From contig LS997567.1 in NCBI GenBank assembly GCA_000469685.2, positions 18,118,422-18,182,421 of the forward strand: a stretch of 64,000 nucleotides of DNA. The letters are read 5' to 3'. Below, in pieces: positions 43,330-55,353 of this stretch. Position 1 is the stretch's first letter; each line of letters opens with the position of its first letter. The notes beneath the pieces were generated by a model that was not told where the DNA came from, did no database searches, and worked only from the letters and a program-made list of their open reading frames with translations. Source of the DNA: Haemonchus contortus (lineage: Eukaryota; Nematoda; Chromadorea; Rhabditida; Trichostrongylidae). A program made the translations under genes and the position numbers.

Positions 43330-44480
43330 GAGGCTAGCTGAAATACCGTCAAAAGCAAAGCATACGGGACTTGACGTTCTATGAGAAGCTCGATGGTCGA
43401 GAAGGAGAGAAGTTCGTCTTCCGGCTGGTCAAAGCGTGGTAAGAGGCTATTGGTTCAAAACTCCAGAGCAAAGAGGGCTGTGAAAGTCAGTGACGGCGTA
43501 GTAGTGAGGAAGCCCGGAGAGGAGGTCATGTGTATATGAAAAAACACTTTGATAGATTGTTAAACGATGAATTCCAGCGCGAATGCAGCTCTTAGGAAGA
43601 AGCTAAGGCTGGGCCCGCCGCACTGTGGACAGAGGATGACATGTGCAGAGCAACTTGGAAGATGGAGGTTGAGAAGCTAAATGATCGGGGAAGGGTAGCG
43701 ATTGAGGTACGGCAGGCGCTCGAAGAGCACGGGATCATATAGCTCATCCGGCTCGTGAACACCGCAGCAAATAGAGCAAGAATACCAGGCGGAGGAGCAG
43801 TAACATCATCCACCACCAAGAGGGTGCGATGGAGTGCTCACTACCGTGAAATTAGGTTGACTGCGCAAAATATGGAGTTGTAGGAGTGGCCAGTTGACTC
43901 GAGAATGGTGAATTGGTCCGGATCTCACAGGAAATGTTTGGGCTCATACCTCAAAGGCCTACAATGGATGTCATCTTCAAAGCTAAACAAGAGGAGGAGT
44001 ACAGAAGGAAGCGTAGACCTTGCCTTCCTCGACCTGAGAGAGGTTTTCAATCCCCTGCCGCCACAGTCCTCTAGAGAACGCTCCGAGAAGGGAACGCTCT
44101 GAAACAACTGGTCTTCATGGTCAAAGACACACCGGTGGGTCCACACATCATCCACTCCATTCAGCCTAACTGAAGCAATTGTTGTCACGGTGAAGGTATA
44201 TCAAGGACCAACTTCAAACCTGTTCCACTCCCTGCTTAAAATGAACGTCTTCAACAAAAACTCTGAATGCGCCACTGCGAATGAGCGGAATCGATACTAG
44301 GGAAAAGAAGAAAGATGAAAGAAGAAGAAACAAGAAAGAATAAGGAAGAAAGGGGAAAGAAAAAAGAAAGGGGAAGAAAGAAGAAAGATCAAAGAAATAG
44401 AAAGAAGTAAGAAGAAGAAAGAAGAAAGAAAAAGAAGGAAGAGGGAAGTGATTAGAAAGAAGAAAGAAGGAGAAAGGCCG
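43330..44480 (+). pseudogene. LINE B, middle part and 3' tail, decayed
   Basis: Readable pieces in shifting frames follow LINE B order. KLDGREGEKFVFRLVKA lies at about 43,385. WTEDDMCRATWKMEVEKLND lies at about 43,625, then EHGII, and RT pieces such as KRRPC and LKQLVFMVKD lie at 43,905-44,130. After about 44,290 comes a 180-bp purine tract of GAA/GAAAG repeats, an expanded version of the GAA tail seen at 42,545-42,566. The endonuclease is absent. Confidence 0.75.
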
Positions 44481-45065
44481 CTCGATTTCCTGACCTTTGA
44501 TTAACGTGTTTTATGATATGAACTGTATGAAAAACTAAACTTTGAAGCGAATTTACCAAACGAGAAAAAAATCACAAAACCATCTCGACGATTGCTTTGA
44601 CCGCTACTGTAACTCGTATGATACCTTTCCAAATCAATTCATTGATCGGCTTCTACCCGTTTTTCTTTCAAATCTTCTGATGCAAATTACGGTAGCGAGC
44701 TCAAATTCCTACTTAAGTCGAAAGCTAGCAACTAGTTAACGTCTTTGTCGGTAAATGCATTTTGGAAAATCCTCCAATCGTACGTATGTCCAGTCGAACC
44801 GACACATTCAGATTAGAGAGTAACAAATGGATGCGCTTGTGGTATGCGCTTGCGCAACACGATGAGCAAATGAAGAACAAATGATATCACAAGCTAAGTA
44901 ATAATAGTTTTATTTCATGCATATGTTTGTAATCGACCAGCAACAAAAATCTTCTCAGAGATTGGTAGAAATTCGGATTTCTCGTAAGGACCTCTAGAGC
45001 GGTGTTTCGAGAATGTATGTTTAAGAAGATATGCCTTGATTTTATTGGTAATGATCTGACCTAAC
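44481..45065. other. No recognisable gene or element
   Basis: AT-rich sequence with one short plus frame (44,542-44,739). Probably intron of the minus-strand gene. Confidence 0.3.
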
Positions 45066-45178
45066 AAGACCGTGAGTGATTTTGGATTCTGACAGTACAG
45101 CAGGCAAATAAACTGATATTTAAGAAAACATTTTCGGAATCACTTAGGAACGACTTCCACAGAAAGGTAAACACTTAC

Positions 45179-45588
45179 GAACAGCATGAAGCTGATAAAA
45201 TCCTTGAGATTCACTTACGGACCGATTTGGTGATATGAAGGGGTAGTTGACCATGATACTGTGAGGTACTGTTTCAGACTGAAGAAAAAAGTGGTTAATC
45301 ATTAAATCAATAGGAGGGACTCCGACACTTACCCTCATGAAATTTCGACAGCGCTTGACTTCACTGTGTGGAACTGACCCGCCAGCAGCCTTGATGTAGA
45401 GCAATACAGCAGAACCAATTATGATGTATCAGTGAAGGAAAACAAGTTTAATTGAGCAAAGACTTACAGGAGATGGTGCTGCTGGTCGAGACAATAAATC
45501 AGAAGAATGCTGCAGCTGAGGTAAGGTCGCATCTAATGTTTTTGGTGCGTGAACTGCACCTGCGGATGCGTGGTGCTGCTGCTCCATT
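45179..45588 (-). CDS. Four predicted exons of a minus-strand host gene
   Basis: The exons, in transcript order, are 45,588-45,468 (121 bp), 45,389-45,333 (57 bp), 45,278-45,219 (60 bp) and 45,191-45,179 (13 bp). Each is followed by GTAAGT or GTAAGTG. Acceptors include TTTTTTCTTCAG (third exon) and ATTTTATCAG (fourth), while the first two are weaker (TTTAAG, ATCAAG). Phases match throughout. The encoded residues include MEQQHHASAGAVHAPK, GGSVPHSEVKRCRNFMR and SIMVNYPFISPNRS: polar, disordered and of unknown family. The 121-bp exon starts in the phase in which the exon at 55,354 ends. The strand is that of the SAP130-like exons at 22 kb, so this may be the 5' part of the same gene. Confidence 0.5.
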
Positions 45589-45599
45589 CTTAAATCAAA

Positions 45600-46427
45600 A
45601 AATATAGGTTGAACTCTTGAGAAGTCAAGTTCGAAAGTATGCGTCAAATGGTGCTAAACCCAACCCAGATATCGCCGGAATCTTATCGAATTCATTGCCA
45701 AAAATAGGAGCCCAATACATGTAGATGGTTGTAATGTATGTGAATTTGCTGGCATGCCATTGTACATAATGTCCGACGGAATTGTAACAATCGACTTCTA
45801 CACAGGAGTGAGAACTTGAAAATCCACTTAACTCTTGGAAGTTCAGATCTCTGTCCTTTTTCTACTTTAATTGAGAGTCAAGCCTTTTGTCCTTCCGAGA
45901 ACGGTGAATCGATACCAGGACTTGCCTATAAGATTAAAGCACTTGAATACCAGCTGTGCACCGATAGTCATTATACACAGGAAATACGCATTCAAAGGCT
46001 ATTTCTATTATGAACAGTTGAAGAATGTGTCGAGAAACTCTAGCACCCCATACATGATACTATCCTGGGTCTATCATTCTGTACCCTTGCCACTCTGCTG
46101 TTTTGTTTCTCAATTCGAACAGCTTTCATATAGTGACTTTTACGACGCGTGTTATGGCAATGTTGCGCAAGCTACAGAAAATAGTTGCAGTTTTACTAGA
46201 GCAGGACATAATCTTCGGCAGTTTTACTAGAGCAGGACATCATCTTCGCAGCAGGTTAAGCGTTGCCCTAATGGCATAGTTGAAGAATCTCAAGTCTCCC
46301 CGCTAATTTTTTACGAGCGTCAACGGCTGGCGTCTGAGTTTTTTTTCAAGAATTGATCCATTATACAGGCAGTTCCGCGACCGTTCATCATCTATCGTTT
46401 CCTCAGACGTAAAGGCTACTTTATCGT
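45600..46427. other. No recognisable gene or element
   Basis: A 119-codon plus frame at 45,871-46,230 has no motif. A short direct repeat (TTTTACTAGAGCAGGACAT) occurs at about 46,191 and 46,219. Otherwise this is intron-like. Confidence 0.3.
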
Positions 46428-46524
46428 TACTTCACGGCCTGCGGTAACGATAAAGTTTCTGTTGTAAACAAGAGGCAAGCGCCGCCCCAGGCAAGGCAGG
46501 CCGGCGGACTATGGTAGCAGCCAA
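46428..46524 (-). mobile_element. Fold-back family fragment
   Basis: The right end (GCCGGCGGACTATGGTAGCAG) and the following GCGCCGCCCC, then TTGTAAACAAGAGGCAAGC, are the reverse complement of the start of the element at 49,873. A stem CTTTATCGTTAC / GTAACGATAAAG lies at 46,429-46,465. The other end is not recognisable. Confidence 0.6.
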
Positions 46525-47208
46525 ACTTGTTGTACGTACTTAGAACTCGTTTCACTTGAAGAGCATTTATTTTCAGCACCGACCATTTCTTTCAAGATTG
46601 AGAACGTACCGCGCAAAAAAGGTGAAAGGACAGTTGCTCCTGATTTAAAAGCACAGCGGAGACGAAGAATGAATTCGGTAACCTGCTAAGCATTTGCACA
46701 CGAAGGATTTCTCTGAGCAGAAAAGAAAAGTAGGCTCAACTTCTGTTCATTTTCGAAGATCACAATATTCAATAAACAGGGGAAACCTTCTGAAGTGTAA
46801 TACGGCAAGAACTCCTGATCGAATAAGCACTCACACTACGCGAGATCATGAGGAAACTTTCTAAATGCTTCTTATATCGATGCTTTCATGGGGAAAATAT
46901 CTTATCCGTCGCTTAACACTTCTCTGCACCAGGCATGTATCCTCAGCATTTTCTTAACCAGGTCGTTAAGAGTTTAAACAGCTAAAACGATTATTATAAC
47001 CATTTAAAACTGACCAAATATCTAGACTGCATCAATGACTTCAGACTGTTAGACTATGAACCTAAAAAACAAGGACGCAACAACAAGCTTGGTCAGTCTG
47101 GCAGCAGTTCCCTGGTAAATCTTCTACGAACTATCAGGGCGGTATAACGCCGTAAAAGATTGTTTTCGTAAGGCCACTGAGTTAGGAGAGTTCAAGGGGA
47201 CATACTTG

Positions 47209-47866
47209 AAGGCACCGTTCACGATAAAAACCGTGTCTTAGATTTCCCTCGGGATTACCCACTGGCCCCCAAGGGTAACAGGAAGGACGCTGTCGGGCCC
47301 AAAAACTCAAGAGCTAGGGCGTTATAGGATCCTCATTACCGGATCGACCGGATGCGACGCCCGTCGACCGATGATGTGCCAGATGAGTGTCGCGGTGATA
47401 CAGTTTGCAATATTCGCTCCAGGACCCCACACAATCAGCTGATCGCCGGGTAAAGAGACGATGTTTTTCTCCTGTTCCTTTATTCTCTGTTATTCTTATT
47501 GCTGCTGCGATCCTTATTCCAATTTTCTAACTCATGAGGCTGAAAAGGTGGACTATTTTTGGTGTTGTGTTTTTGTTCACTTATGCTTGTGATTGAATGA
47601 ATTTTAAAAGACATTTTTGCCTATTGTAGTCTGCTGTTCGCACCAGTACCCATACTACGCAATGATACATGTTGTATAGCTCCTCCAAACACCCCTTTTA
47701 CTTCATTATTCTGGTCTCATTCTCGTCCAATCCCCTTTTACGATATCTTGGAAGCCTTTTATCACTTTTGAAACACCGACTCGCGCTCTATCTTCGCCTC
47801 ATCGCTCTGTTTTACAACTTTTCTTTCATTTTTCGTCATAATGTGGATAACCTAAAATTATCGAGA
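47209..47866 (+). mobile_element. AAGGCAC-family MITE, copy A
   Basis: The copy begins AAGGCACCGTTCACGATAA and shares a long interior with 51,045-51,690 (same strand) and 54,886-53,783 (opposite strand). Examples are CACAATCAGCTGATC and TTGTATAGCTC. The right end is lost near 47,866, next to GC-rich hairpins. The ORF starting at 47,669 is part of the repeat. Confidence 0.7.
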
Positions 47867-47945
47867 AATGACCATGGCATCCGACCATGGCACTCGCCGG
47901 TGGGTGCCACTATGACTGCGACCAGGGCACCCAGTGCTGGGTGCC
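47866..47945. repeat. Cluster of palindromes with GGGTGCC cores
   Basis: TGGCACTCGCCGGTGGGTGCCA and GGCACCCAGTGCTGGGTGCC are hairpins about 35 bp apart. A related perfect palindrome, TGGCACCCACC / GGTGGGTGCCA, lies at about 48,403-48,424. Confidence 0.7.
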
Positions 47946-47989
47946 TTCATGTTCTTTCCTTTATTTGTACATTTAAAATGTTATTTAAT

Positions 47990-49240
47990 ATTTTCATATC
48001 TATTAGCAAACTCCATGGTATTTATATACAACATGGTCCACGTGAACGTTTTATAGGAGCTTATTTATTACAAACATATATAGTCAGTGGAGTAGTACTG
48101 AAAAGGTTTCGATACTTTGGCAAGATTGGTGTGGGTCCTGGAAGCATTGGAGGCACTACTAAGAACACCTGATTTGCGATTATGTGACTCCGCGGTCGAT
48201 TTGTTCATCCTCAAGTTCCTTGGATGTTATACGAATTCTTAGTGATTACACTATTGCCTAAATTCTAACCCGCACTGCTTCCGAACCCGGACTGCAAATC
48301 TAAGCCTAAATTTAATATGAGATAAAATAAGATCTGATGCTTTGGTTATGCGGAAATATTGCTAAGATCATCAAGCCAGAGAAAGGAGTCCCCCCTGGGA
48401 CCATGGCACCCACCGGTGGGTGCCAGTCGCGCACGAAAGAAAGAGGGCGCGGTCCCATGGGCGCGTCACGTCGAAATCGTCATTGTCGTCAAAGGGTTAA
48501 TTCGATTTCGATGCGTCGTATTGTCACATTCACCTAGGCTATTCTCATGGTTTCATAGCAACGTTTCAATTCCTTAACACAATAATACAATGCAAACATG
48601 CAAATAAAGCAAGTGTGTCAAAGAAGTGCAAAGCACATTTCTGACCATTCTCTGGGAACCAGTAAAGTTAGGGAATGAAGAAAAACGTGTTGCGATTTGT
48701 ATGAAAACACAGATAGGGTTCTGATGACGTGTTGCTCTCCAACAGAAAGGAACGCGTCAGGTTTTTCATAAAATTCACTCATTTCATTGACGCACAGCTA
48801 GATTGATGATGAAGGTTCAAAAAGGGAAAACCCAGAATAAAAATTGGATAATGAATAATAAGATCTATGCCTAGAACCCTATGAGAATCACCACAGTGAT
48901 TAGGTATACATCAAAGGTGAGCACCTACCTTACCAATAACATCAAGTAGCAGTGGTCAGAAGGTGATGCCTCTTTTTTTTTATTCAAATTTTCCCGTTTC
49001 CTAATTCCACTTCGATTTTTTCCACATATTAGGGCTATTTCAGCTCATGCTCTTGGAGATGCTTCTGATTCTGGTGCTAAGTGGGCGGGGAGGGGGGCAC
49101 GCGGTGGCGCGGCACTTTGCTCGTCTGGCGCTCTCTCCAGCGAGATAGTAGAGAAGGAGGAATAGTCGAGCCCGTAATGGTGTTGAGGGACGTTCAATAG
49201 CTTTTTTATGTCATGACTGTGTATTTCGCCTAGTTTCAGG
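47990..49240. other. No recognisable gene
   Basis: Apart from the palindrome near 48,403 and a G-run at about 49,243, I see only short frames without motifs. This is consistent with intron or intergenic DNA. Confidence 0.3.
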
Positions 49241-49372
49241 AAGGGGGGGGGGGGGGCTCCGGGGTGGGTGAGCCAATTGGACGTTAAGTTTTTATTTCAC
49301 CTCAGCACCTCAGCTTTTTACACGAAAACCATCTCACCCACCCCGGAGCCTCTCCCCTTCATAAAAAATATG

Positions 49373-49471
49373 GGTACTATTCTACTATTACACCCCCAGA
49401 ACTCCTCTACTGTTACACCCCCAAAAACTCAAAATTTTGAGTTTTTGGGGGTGTAATAGTAGAATAGTACC
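49373..49471. mobile_element. 99-bp palindromic MITE with 8-bp target duplication
   Basis: The element starts GGTACTATTCTACTATTACA and ends with its reverse complement, with a centre AAAATTTT. AAAATATG is duplicated at 49,365-49,372 and 49,472-49,479. The same family occurs at 54,112-54,548. An 8-bp duplication points to the hAT, P or Merlin type rather than mariner. Confidence 0.85.
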
Positions 49472-49872
49472 AAAATATGTTTTATCGACTCAGAAGAAGA
49501 GTATACTTAATATGCAAGCATATCAACATGTGCCAAGAGTTAGTTTGTTCTAAATCACGAAACACATCAGTACAACCTCACCATTCCTTCCCAGACTCAG
49601 GCCCACTACTTCCTCGCTGGAGAGAGCACCAGATGAGAAAGAGTGCCGCGACGCGTGGTCCCCCCCCAACCCACTTAGCACCCTGATTCTTTACCCATAA
49701 TTTGTGGGTGATAATACCAAGGGTCACAAATAGACCTACTGCTGAGGGTCTGAAAACAACGGTTTGTATTGCGGTTATAAGGCGTGAATGATGGCCAGCT
49801 CTTTCGCCGCTATCCTCCTGTGAGTAAGATGCCTATTGAAGAGGGAGCAGAGAAAAAGACTAAAACGTGAGT

Positions 49873-50041
49873 CACTGGCTGCTTTCATAGTCCGCGGGCC
49901 GGCCCTCGAGCGCGGCGGCCGGGGGCGGCGCTTGGCACTTGTTTACAACTGAATCTTGATCGATACCGCGGCCGAGTAGTCCCCCGGTCGGCACGCTCGC
50001 GTGCTCGCGGGTCAGCCGGCGGTCTAGGGAAGCAGGTACTG
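49873..50041 (+). mobile_element. Fold-back family element
   Basis: The left end CACTGGCTGCTTTCATAGTC is mirrored by a diverged right end (GCCGGCGGTCTAGGGAAGCA). The GC-rich interior includes GGGGCGGCGCTTGGCACTTG, shared in reverse with 46,440-46,524. Confidence 0.65.
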
Positions 50042-50520
50042 CGTTAGCGGTTTACAACGGTCCTGTAGCCCGGTGGATGTGAAAATAAATAGCAGCATGC
50101 AGCGGTCACCACAGAGCTGGCGCCCTTCGCAGCACTACGCGGCTTTGACCTACCCAACGATCCCAAAAAGGCCTACTAGGAGGAACCGTGTTAGGGCTTG
50201 TACAGTAAACAATAGGTGATTGAGAAGGGGTGAGCTGTGCGCTCGGTCTTGAGACTTTTGGGAGACTTGATCTACGTTATCAGCCTCTAAAGCATTTGGA
50301 GGCCTCTAAAGCAAGTTACTACTGACTTCGTAACAATAATTAACTCCTGGTTGATCGAATACTCCCTCAAATGGCTTTTGTCTCTCCACGTATCGAAAAG
50401 GCTAAAGCGCCGAAACGTGAGAAAAATGAAGTACTTCTAAAATCTTGATCGCATAGCCCAGGAAGTAAAAGTCAAAACAGGTACTAATTAAATTCAGAAG
50501 ATATTGGCGGATTAGCCGAT

Positions 50521-50732
50521 CACTGGCAGCTTTCAGAGTTCACCGATGTGCATTCTATGCGTACGTTCGACCAACCGACCGACCGACGGTGTTGCTGACT
50601 ATATGTTGACAACACTGGACGTCGATGGATCACGCGCCAGTGTTGTCAACAAATGACTAGCGTCGCCGTCGGTCGTTTGGCCGCTCGGACGTATGCTTGA
50701 AAGGCATACCGATGAGCTCTGAAAGCAGCGTT
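50521..50732. mobile_element. Fold-back family element, about 212 bp
   Basis: The left arm CACTGGCAGCTTTCAGAGTT onward pairs with a right arm ending CTCTGAAAGCAGCG. The inner stem TGTTGACAACACTGG / CCAGTGTTGTCAACA closes on a loop of about 18 nt containing TGGATCACGCG. Confidence 0.75.
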
Positions 50733-51044
50733 CCCGCCTTGCCCTAAAAAGGAAGAGAGTCTACTGAATAGGGTTAATTTAACTGAAGTGAGAAGGGTAA
50801 CCAAGTGACTAATTTCTATAAAGAGAGGAACTGCAGAAATAGGGCTGTATTTTCCATATTACTTCCTATTTAGTAATCATGAAGTTTTGTGGACAGACAG
50901 ACAGACAAACCGGCATATTGACACATCAATTGCCTGCTTGATAAATAAGGATTCTCCTATCCCCGCACCGGTCACTGAACGACAACAACTCAACTTCAGG
51001 CTGATTTGGTTCACTTCATTTTCCTTTCGAAATCGCAATGAATC

Positions 51045-51690
51045 ATTGAATAAAAAAAGGTTACTGCGTTCTTCCTTCAGGGATACTCAGCACACCCCCC
51101 CCCCCCCATGGGTGGTAGAAGGGACCCTCTCGCTCCCACAATCTCAGCGCTCAAGGCATAGTGGAAGCCCTGTTGCTGCCGTAATTGGCTTTAACGCCCC
51201 TCGATCGATGTCACGTTAGACGAGTGTCGAGACAATACAGATTGCAACTATTCGTTCTAGGACCCACACACAATCAGCTGATCTCCGAGTGATGTGGCCA
51301 CATTTTTCTCCCACTCTTTTTTCCACTGTTATTCTTTTTTGCTGCCGCGATCCTTTATTCAACTTCCTACCCCTAGAGGCTAAAAAAGGTGAGCTACTTT
51401 TGCTGTAACTAGGGTTTTTTTGATTACCTATGTTTATATGTGATTGAATTTTTGGTTACCATAGTCTGTTATGCGCACCAGGACCTACACGCACGCAGTG
51501 AAACACATTGTATAGCTCGTCCGAACGCCCCACTGGCTGCTTTCATACTTCGACGTATCGAAGCATTTTTTTTTCACTTTTGAAACACCAGTTCACGCCG
51601 TTTCTTCACCTTCATCGCACTATTTCCGATCTCGTCTTCCATTTTTCACTATAATCTCGATCACCCAAAAATATCGTGAACTGTGCCTTT
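51045..51690 (+). mobile_element. AAGGCAC-family MITE, copy B
   Basis: This copy is collinear with copy A and, inverted, with copy C. The right end reads ATCGTGAACTGTGCCTTT and the left end is diverged. A short piece CACTGGCTGCTTTCATACTT at 51,532 is a solo end of the fold-back family lying within it, followed by the palindrome CTTCGACGTATCGAAG. Confidence 0.7.
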
Positions 51691-51699
51691 AGACAAGTT

Positions 51700-52270
51700 G
51701 AATAGGCCAAATCGTGCGAAGGTCATGTAGTATCAAGTGGCGCACTGGCACACGCATGAATCGATATATGTTCAAGTCATCTAGCCTTCCGACCCTCCAG
51801 GGTCATTTAGTCAGTACCGGACTCATCTGGGAATATTGAAGCATCGGCTTGTGCATGGGTTGGCCACCCCTCCCCAATTCATGGTGTAGGCCATATACGG
51901 ATTCCGAACGCTACTGCGATACTGAATGGGAGTCGTGGGGGCGCATTCCAGAAACGGTTGAACACAGTTAAGACGCCTCACTTAACAAGCACTGGGCATA
52001 GGTCAGCCATAGTATGACAGGGAGTTCCTTTCCATAACGTGCCTGAATTTTTCAAAACCCCATAATTAAGCACTAAAAACGGCTTTGCGAACTAACTCTG
52101 GTATGGGGGGCAATGCTTTCTCGCAGCTGCTGATGCCATTAGATACAGTGCAGGTCGAAAGTTTAAAGATGCAAAACTCCTTTGTGTTTTTGTTTTTCTC
52201 AACTAATGGTTCTAAGTGTCTCTTCTTGGTTTAACCCAGCCAATTTTCCTCGACTACCATAACCACTTAA
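51700..52270. other. No recognisable gene or element
   Basis: No frames, repeats or splice sites stand out here. Confidence 0.3.
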
Positions 52271-53578
52271 TCATCCTACTATATATAATTCGCTAAGTAT
52301 GTCTGTTGGTTTGTCGGTGTGTTTGTATGTATCGGTGTGTGTGTCTGACCGGAAATTCATATCCTGTCCCCATGGACCTAGAGCGTTCAAAATTGGTAGG
52401 AGTAAGGGGGTCTGGATAAGAACACATAATGGTAAGTGGCAGGACTGGACTCCTTTCACAAGGGGCGGGGCGTGCGCGTTAGAAATTTCGGACCGCAGAT
52501 CTTAAACCTGTCCCCGTAGGGCTAGAGCGTTCAAACTTGGTAGGAACACAGGCAACAGGACGGGAACACTGATGATATGTGATAGAGGTGATAACAATTG
52601 GGTGGAGATGATAAAGCACCTCAGAAGGCGAGAGCCGCAGGATCCGCTGCCTCCTTCGTATCAACGGTGGAGCATTGGTACTTAAGTTAGGGATATGGAT
52701 TAAGAAGGGATCGTAGATGTTCAGTGGTAAAGGTTGATAACAACTGGTAGAGAGAGCGAGACATAGAAGACGAGAGTCATTAGGCCTACAACGTCTTTCA
52801 TATTAACGGTGGAGCACTTTGATAAGTGATGTAGGATACGAAGGGCCCGAAGGTGATTGGTGACAAGGACTGATAATAAACGAGCAAGGGCTGGCGAAAA
52901 TCCTATGCAGAAGGCTGGAGCGAATAGATTCGTTATCCCCTTCATGTCAACAATCATACCTTGATTTTCAAACATTGTTCTTTGATATTTTGCATTCAAT
53001 AAGACAGGTAGATGCAGTGATAGGAGTTGATCAAAGGCAATTCTCCATGACGAGATGAAAATTTGGTTCATTTTCCGCTGTTGAACTACGGCCGCTATCC
53101 AGCAAGGTTTCTACTCAATGACACATCGAGATTTTTTTGGTTCGATATCTTTTGTGGCTAATCTCATCCGACTGCCAATAATCTGGGACTTTCAATTAGT
53201 GATAAATCCGTAGCGAAGAAAAGTACGCTGATAACCAAATCTCATAACGTGCGGCATTATCACTCGACAACATTTGTGAGTACCATTCAAGACTTGAATT
53301 GTCAGTCAGTTGAGCCATCATCGGGACATGTCTTTGAGATGAATTTGATGTATTGATTTGAGATGATGTCTTTTTTCTTCAAAAAAAAGGCTATGTGATA
53401 TGCTACGACGACATAATCTATTCGAGCTCTGTTTCAGTTTCATACTCTCAATCGCTAAGCAGCGGATATAAACTTCGAAAAAAGGAACAAAATTCCTTCA
53501 ATTCAACATTTCTCGGGATAGGGTTTTGACACAAGAAGGAGGAGAGCCTGGCGTTAGCCGGGCGATCCGACTGGTTCA
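52271..53578 (-). mobile_element. Composite dispersed repeat, copy 4
   Basis: The conserved terminus (CATCCTACTATATATAAT, 52,271-52,296) and a short TGTG tract come first, then about two minisatellite units (52,350-52,570). A body follows with related segments containing GTTGATAACAAC-type sequence, and then the GC-rich end (GCGTTAGCCGGGCGATCC, about 53,548-53,570). This copy has both ends and little microsatellite expansion, so it may be the best model of the element. Confidence 0.65.
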
Positions 53579-53782
53579 TTAGAATTTGCCAACACTATCA
53601 AGTGTTGTAAAATGACGACCATTATATTGCAAAAGCTATATGAATCTTATTGTTCTGCCTATCTTACTTTCGGAGTGTGAAAAAAATCAAAGACAATGCA
53701 AAACGAATTTGGAACTACGTTTTGGCCCAAAGATATGTAAAACGACATATTTGAAAAGGCATCCTAAATCCACTTGGGTTGA

Positions 53783-54886
53783 AGGCACAGTTCACGATAA
53801 TTTTGGGTAATCCAGATTATGATAAAAAATGGAAGACAAGATTGAAACCAGTGCGACTGAGGTGAAGAAACTGCGTGCATCGGTGTTTGCAAAGTGAAAA
53901 AAGGCTTCCAAAAACCGTTAGAAAGGGGGCTGGACGAGAATGAAACAAGAAAAATGAAGAAGAGTGGGGCGTCCGGACGAGTTAAACAGTGTGTTTCACT
54001 GCGCGCGTGTGCGTCCTGGTGCGAATAACAGACAATGGTAATCAAAAATTCATTCACTTATAAGCATAAATAAACAAAAAAAACCCTAGTAACAGCAAAA
54101 GTAGCTCCCCCGGTACTATTCTACTATTACACCCCCAAAAACTCAAAATTTTAATTTTCGACGAAACTTCGCCTATAGGGGTAATCCGATGCCCTGATAA
54201 CGAATATGACCTTTACTTTTGGCGCTGGCGCCATTTGGCGCCAATTGGCGCCAATTTGGCGCCAAGGGTGTTTTCACCAAATTTGCTGAAAACTTGCGTT
54301 TAGAGGTAATTTGAGGTCGTGATAACGAATATAACATTCATTGCTGGTACTAGCGCCAATTGGCTCCGATTAGCGCCAAATTGGCGCCAATTGGAGCCAA
54401 ATGGCGCCAACGCCAAAAATGAAGGTCATATTCGTTATCAGGGCATTGGATTACCCCTATAGGCGGAGTTTCATCGAAAATTAAAATTTTGAGTTTTTGA
54501 GGGTGTAACAGTAGAATAGTTTTGGGGGTGTAATAGTAGAATAGTACCGCTCCCCCTTTTCAGCCTCTAAGAGTAAGAATAAGGGATCGCGGCAGCAAAA
54601 AGAAAAACAGAGGAAAAAAGAATGGGAGAAAACCATCGCCCCATCACTCGGCGAATAGCTGATTGTGCGTGGGCCCTAGAACGAATAATAGCAATCTGTA
54701 TTGTCTCGACACTCGTCTAACGTGACACCGATCGAGGGGCGGGAAAGCGAATTACGGCAGAAACGGGGCTTCCACTATGCCCTGAGCGCCGAGATTGTGA
54801 AGCGGGAGGGTCCCTTCTACCACCCATGGGGGCGCTGAGTGTTCCTAAAAAGAACTCAGTAACCTTTTTATCGTGGACCGTGCCTT
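53783..54886 (-). mobile_element. AAGGCAC-family MITE, copy C, with nested MITE
   Basis: The left end AAGGCACAGTTCACGATAAT and the right end, read inward, AAGGCACGGTCCACGATAAA are inverted repeats. The interior is collinear (inverted) with copies A and B but is interrupted by the 437-bp element at 54,112-54,548. Confidence 0.8.
54112..54548. mobile_element. 437-bp palindromic MITE with 8-bp target duplication
   Basis: The ends GGTACTATTCTACTATTACA match 49,373. GCTCCCCC is duplicated at 54,104-54,111 and 54,549-54,556. Most of the element is an inverted repeat, and the centre carries many TTGGCGCCAA-type palindromes. It is inserted inside MITE copy C. Confidence 0.88.
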
Positions 54887-54889
54887 TAA

Positions 54890-55350
54890 GTGATTCACCA
54901 TCATAAAAATAAACCGAAAGAACCAGCTTCATTCACAATATAGTCATCTGATTCAAATAGACTGCATCTGGAGGCGATCTTCTCATCAAAGTCAATAGTG
55001 CCACTTAAACGAAACCCAAATAGGATATTTCGTTAGGTTATGCTGAAAATCTACCGAAATTTCGTTCGACACGCAAAAATATTCTACCCGCAACAGATAT
55101 GTGATGAAGAAAAAGTACAAAAACAAACCATATTAGGGAACACTGGGCCTTGGGTCCCCAACGATTAGCTCGTAAAAGTTATGCTGTTAACAGATGGCGG
55201 ACTCGCAAAACCCAGCCGTTAATTTTCCAGGTGTTAGGCATAAGCCTTCAGTACAGTCATTTACTCATTCAAAAACCACTATGGAATTCAAAGCCTGAAA
55301 AGCGCGAAAAGGGAATTGTATAATGGTGATATTGAAGAAAAATACAAGTC
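54890..55350. other. No recognisable gene or element
   Basis: Intron-like sequence without frames or repeats. A further 3' splice-like site (GCGCTTTTCAG, minus) lies near 55,295. Confidence 0.3.
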
Positions 55351-55353
55351 TAC

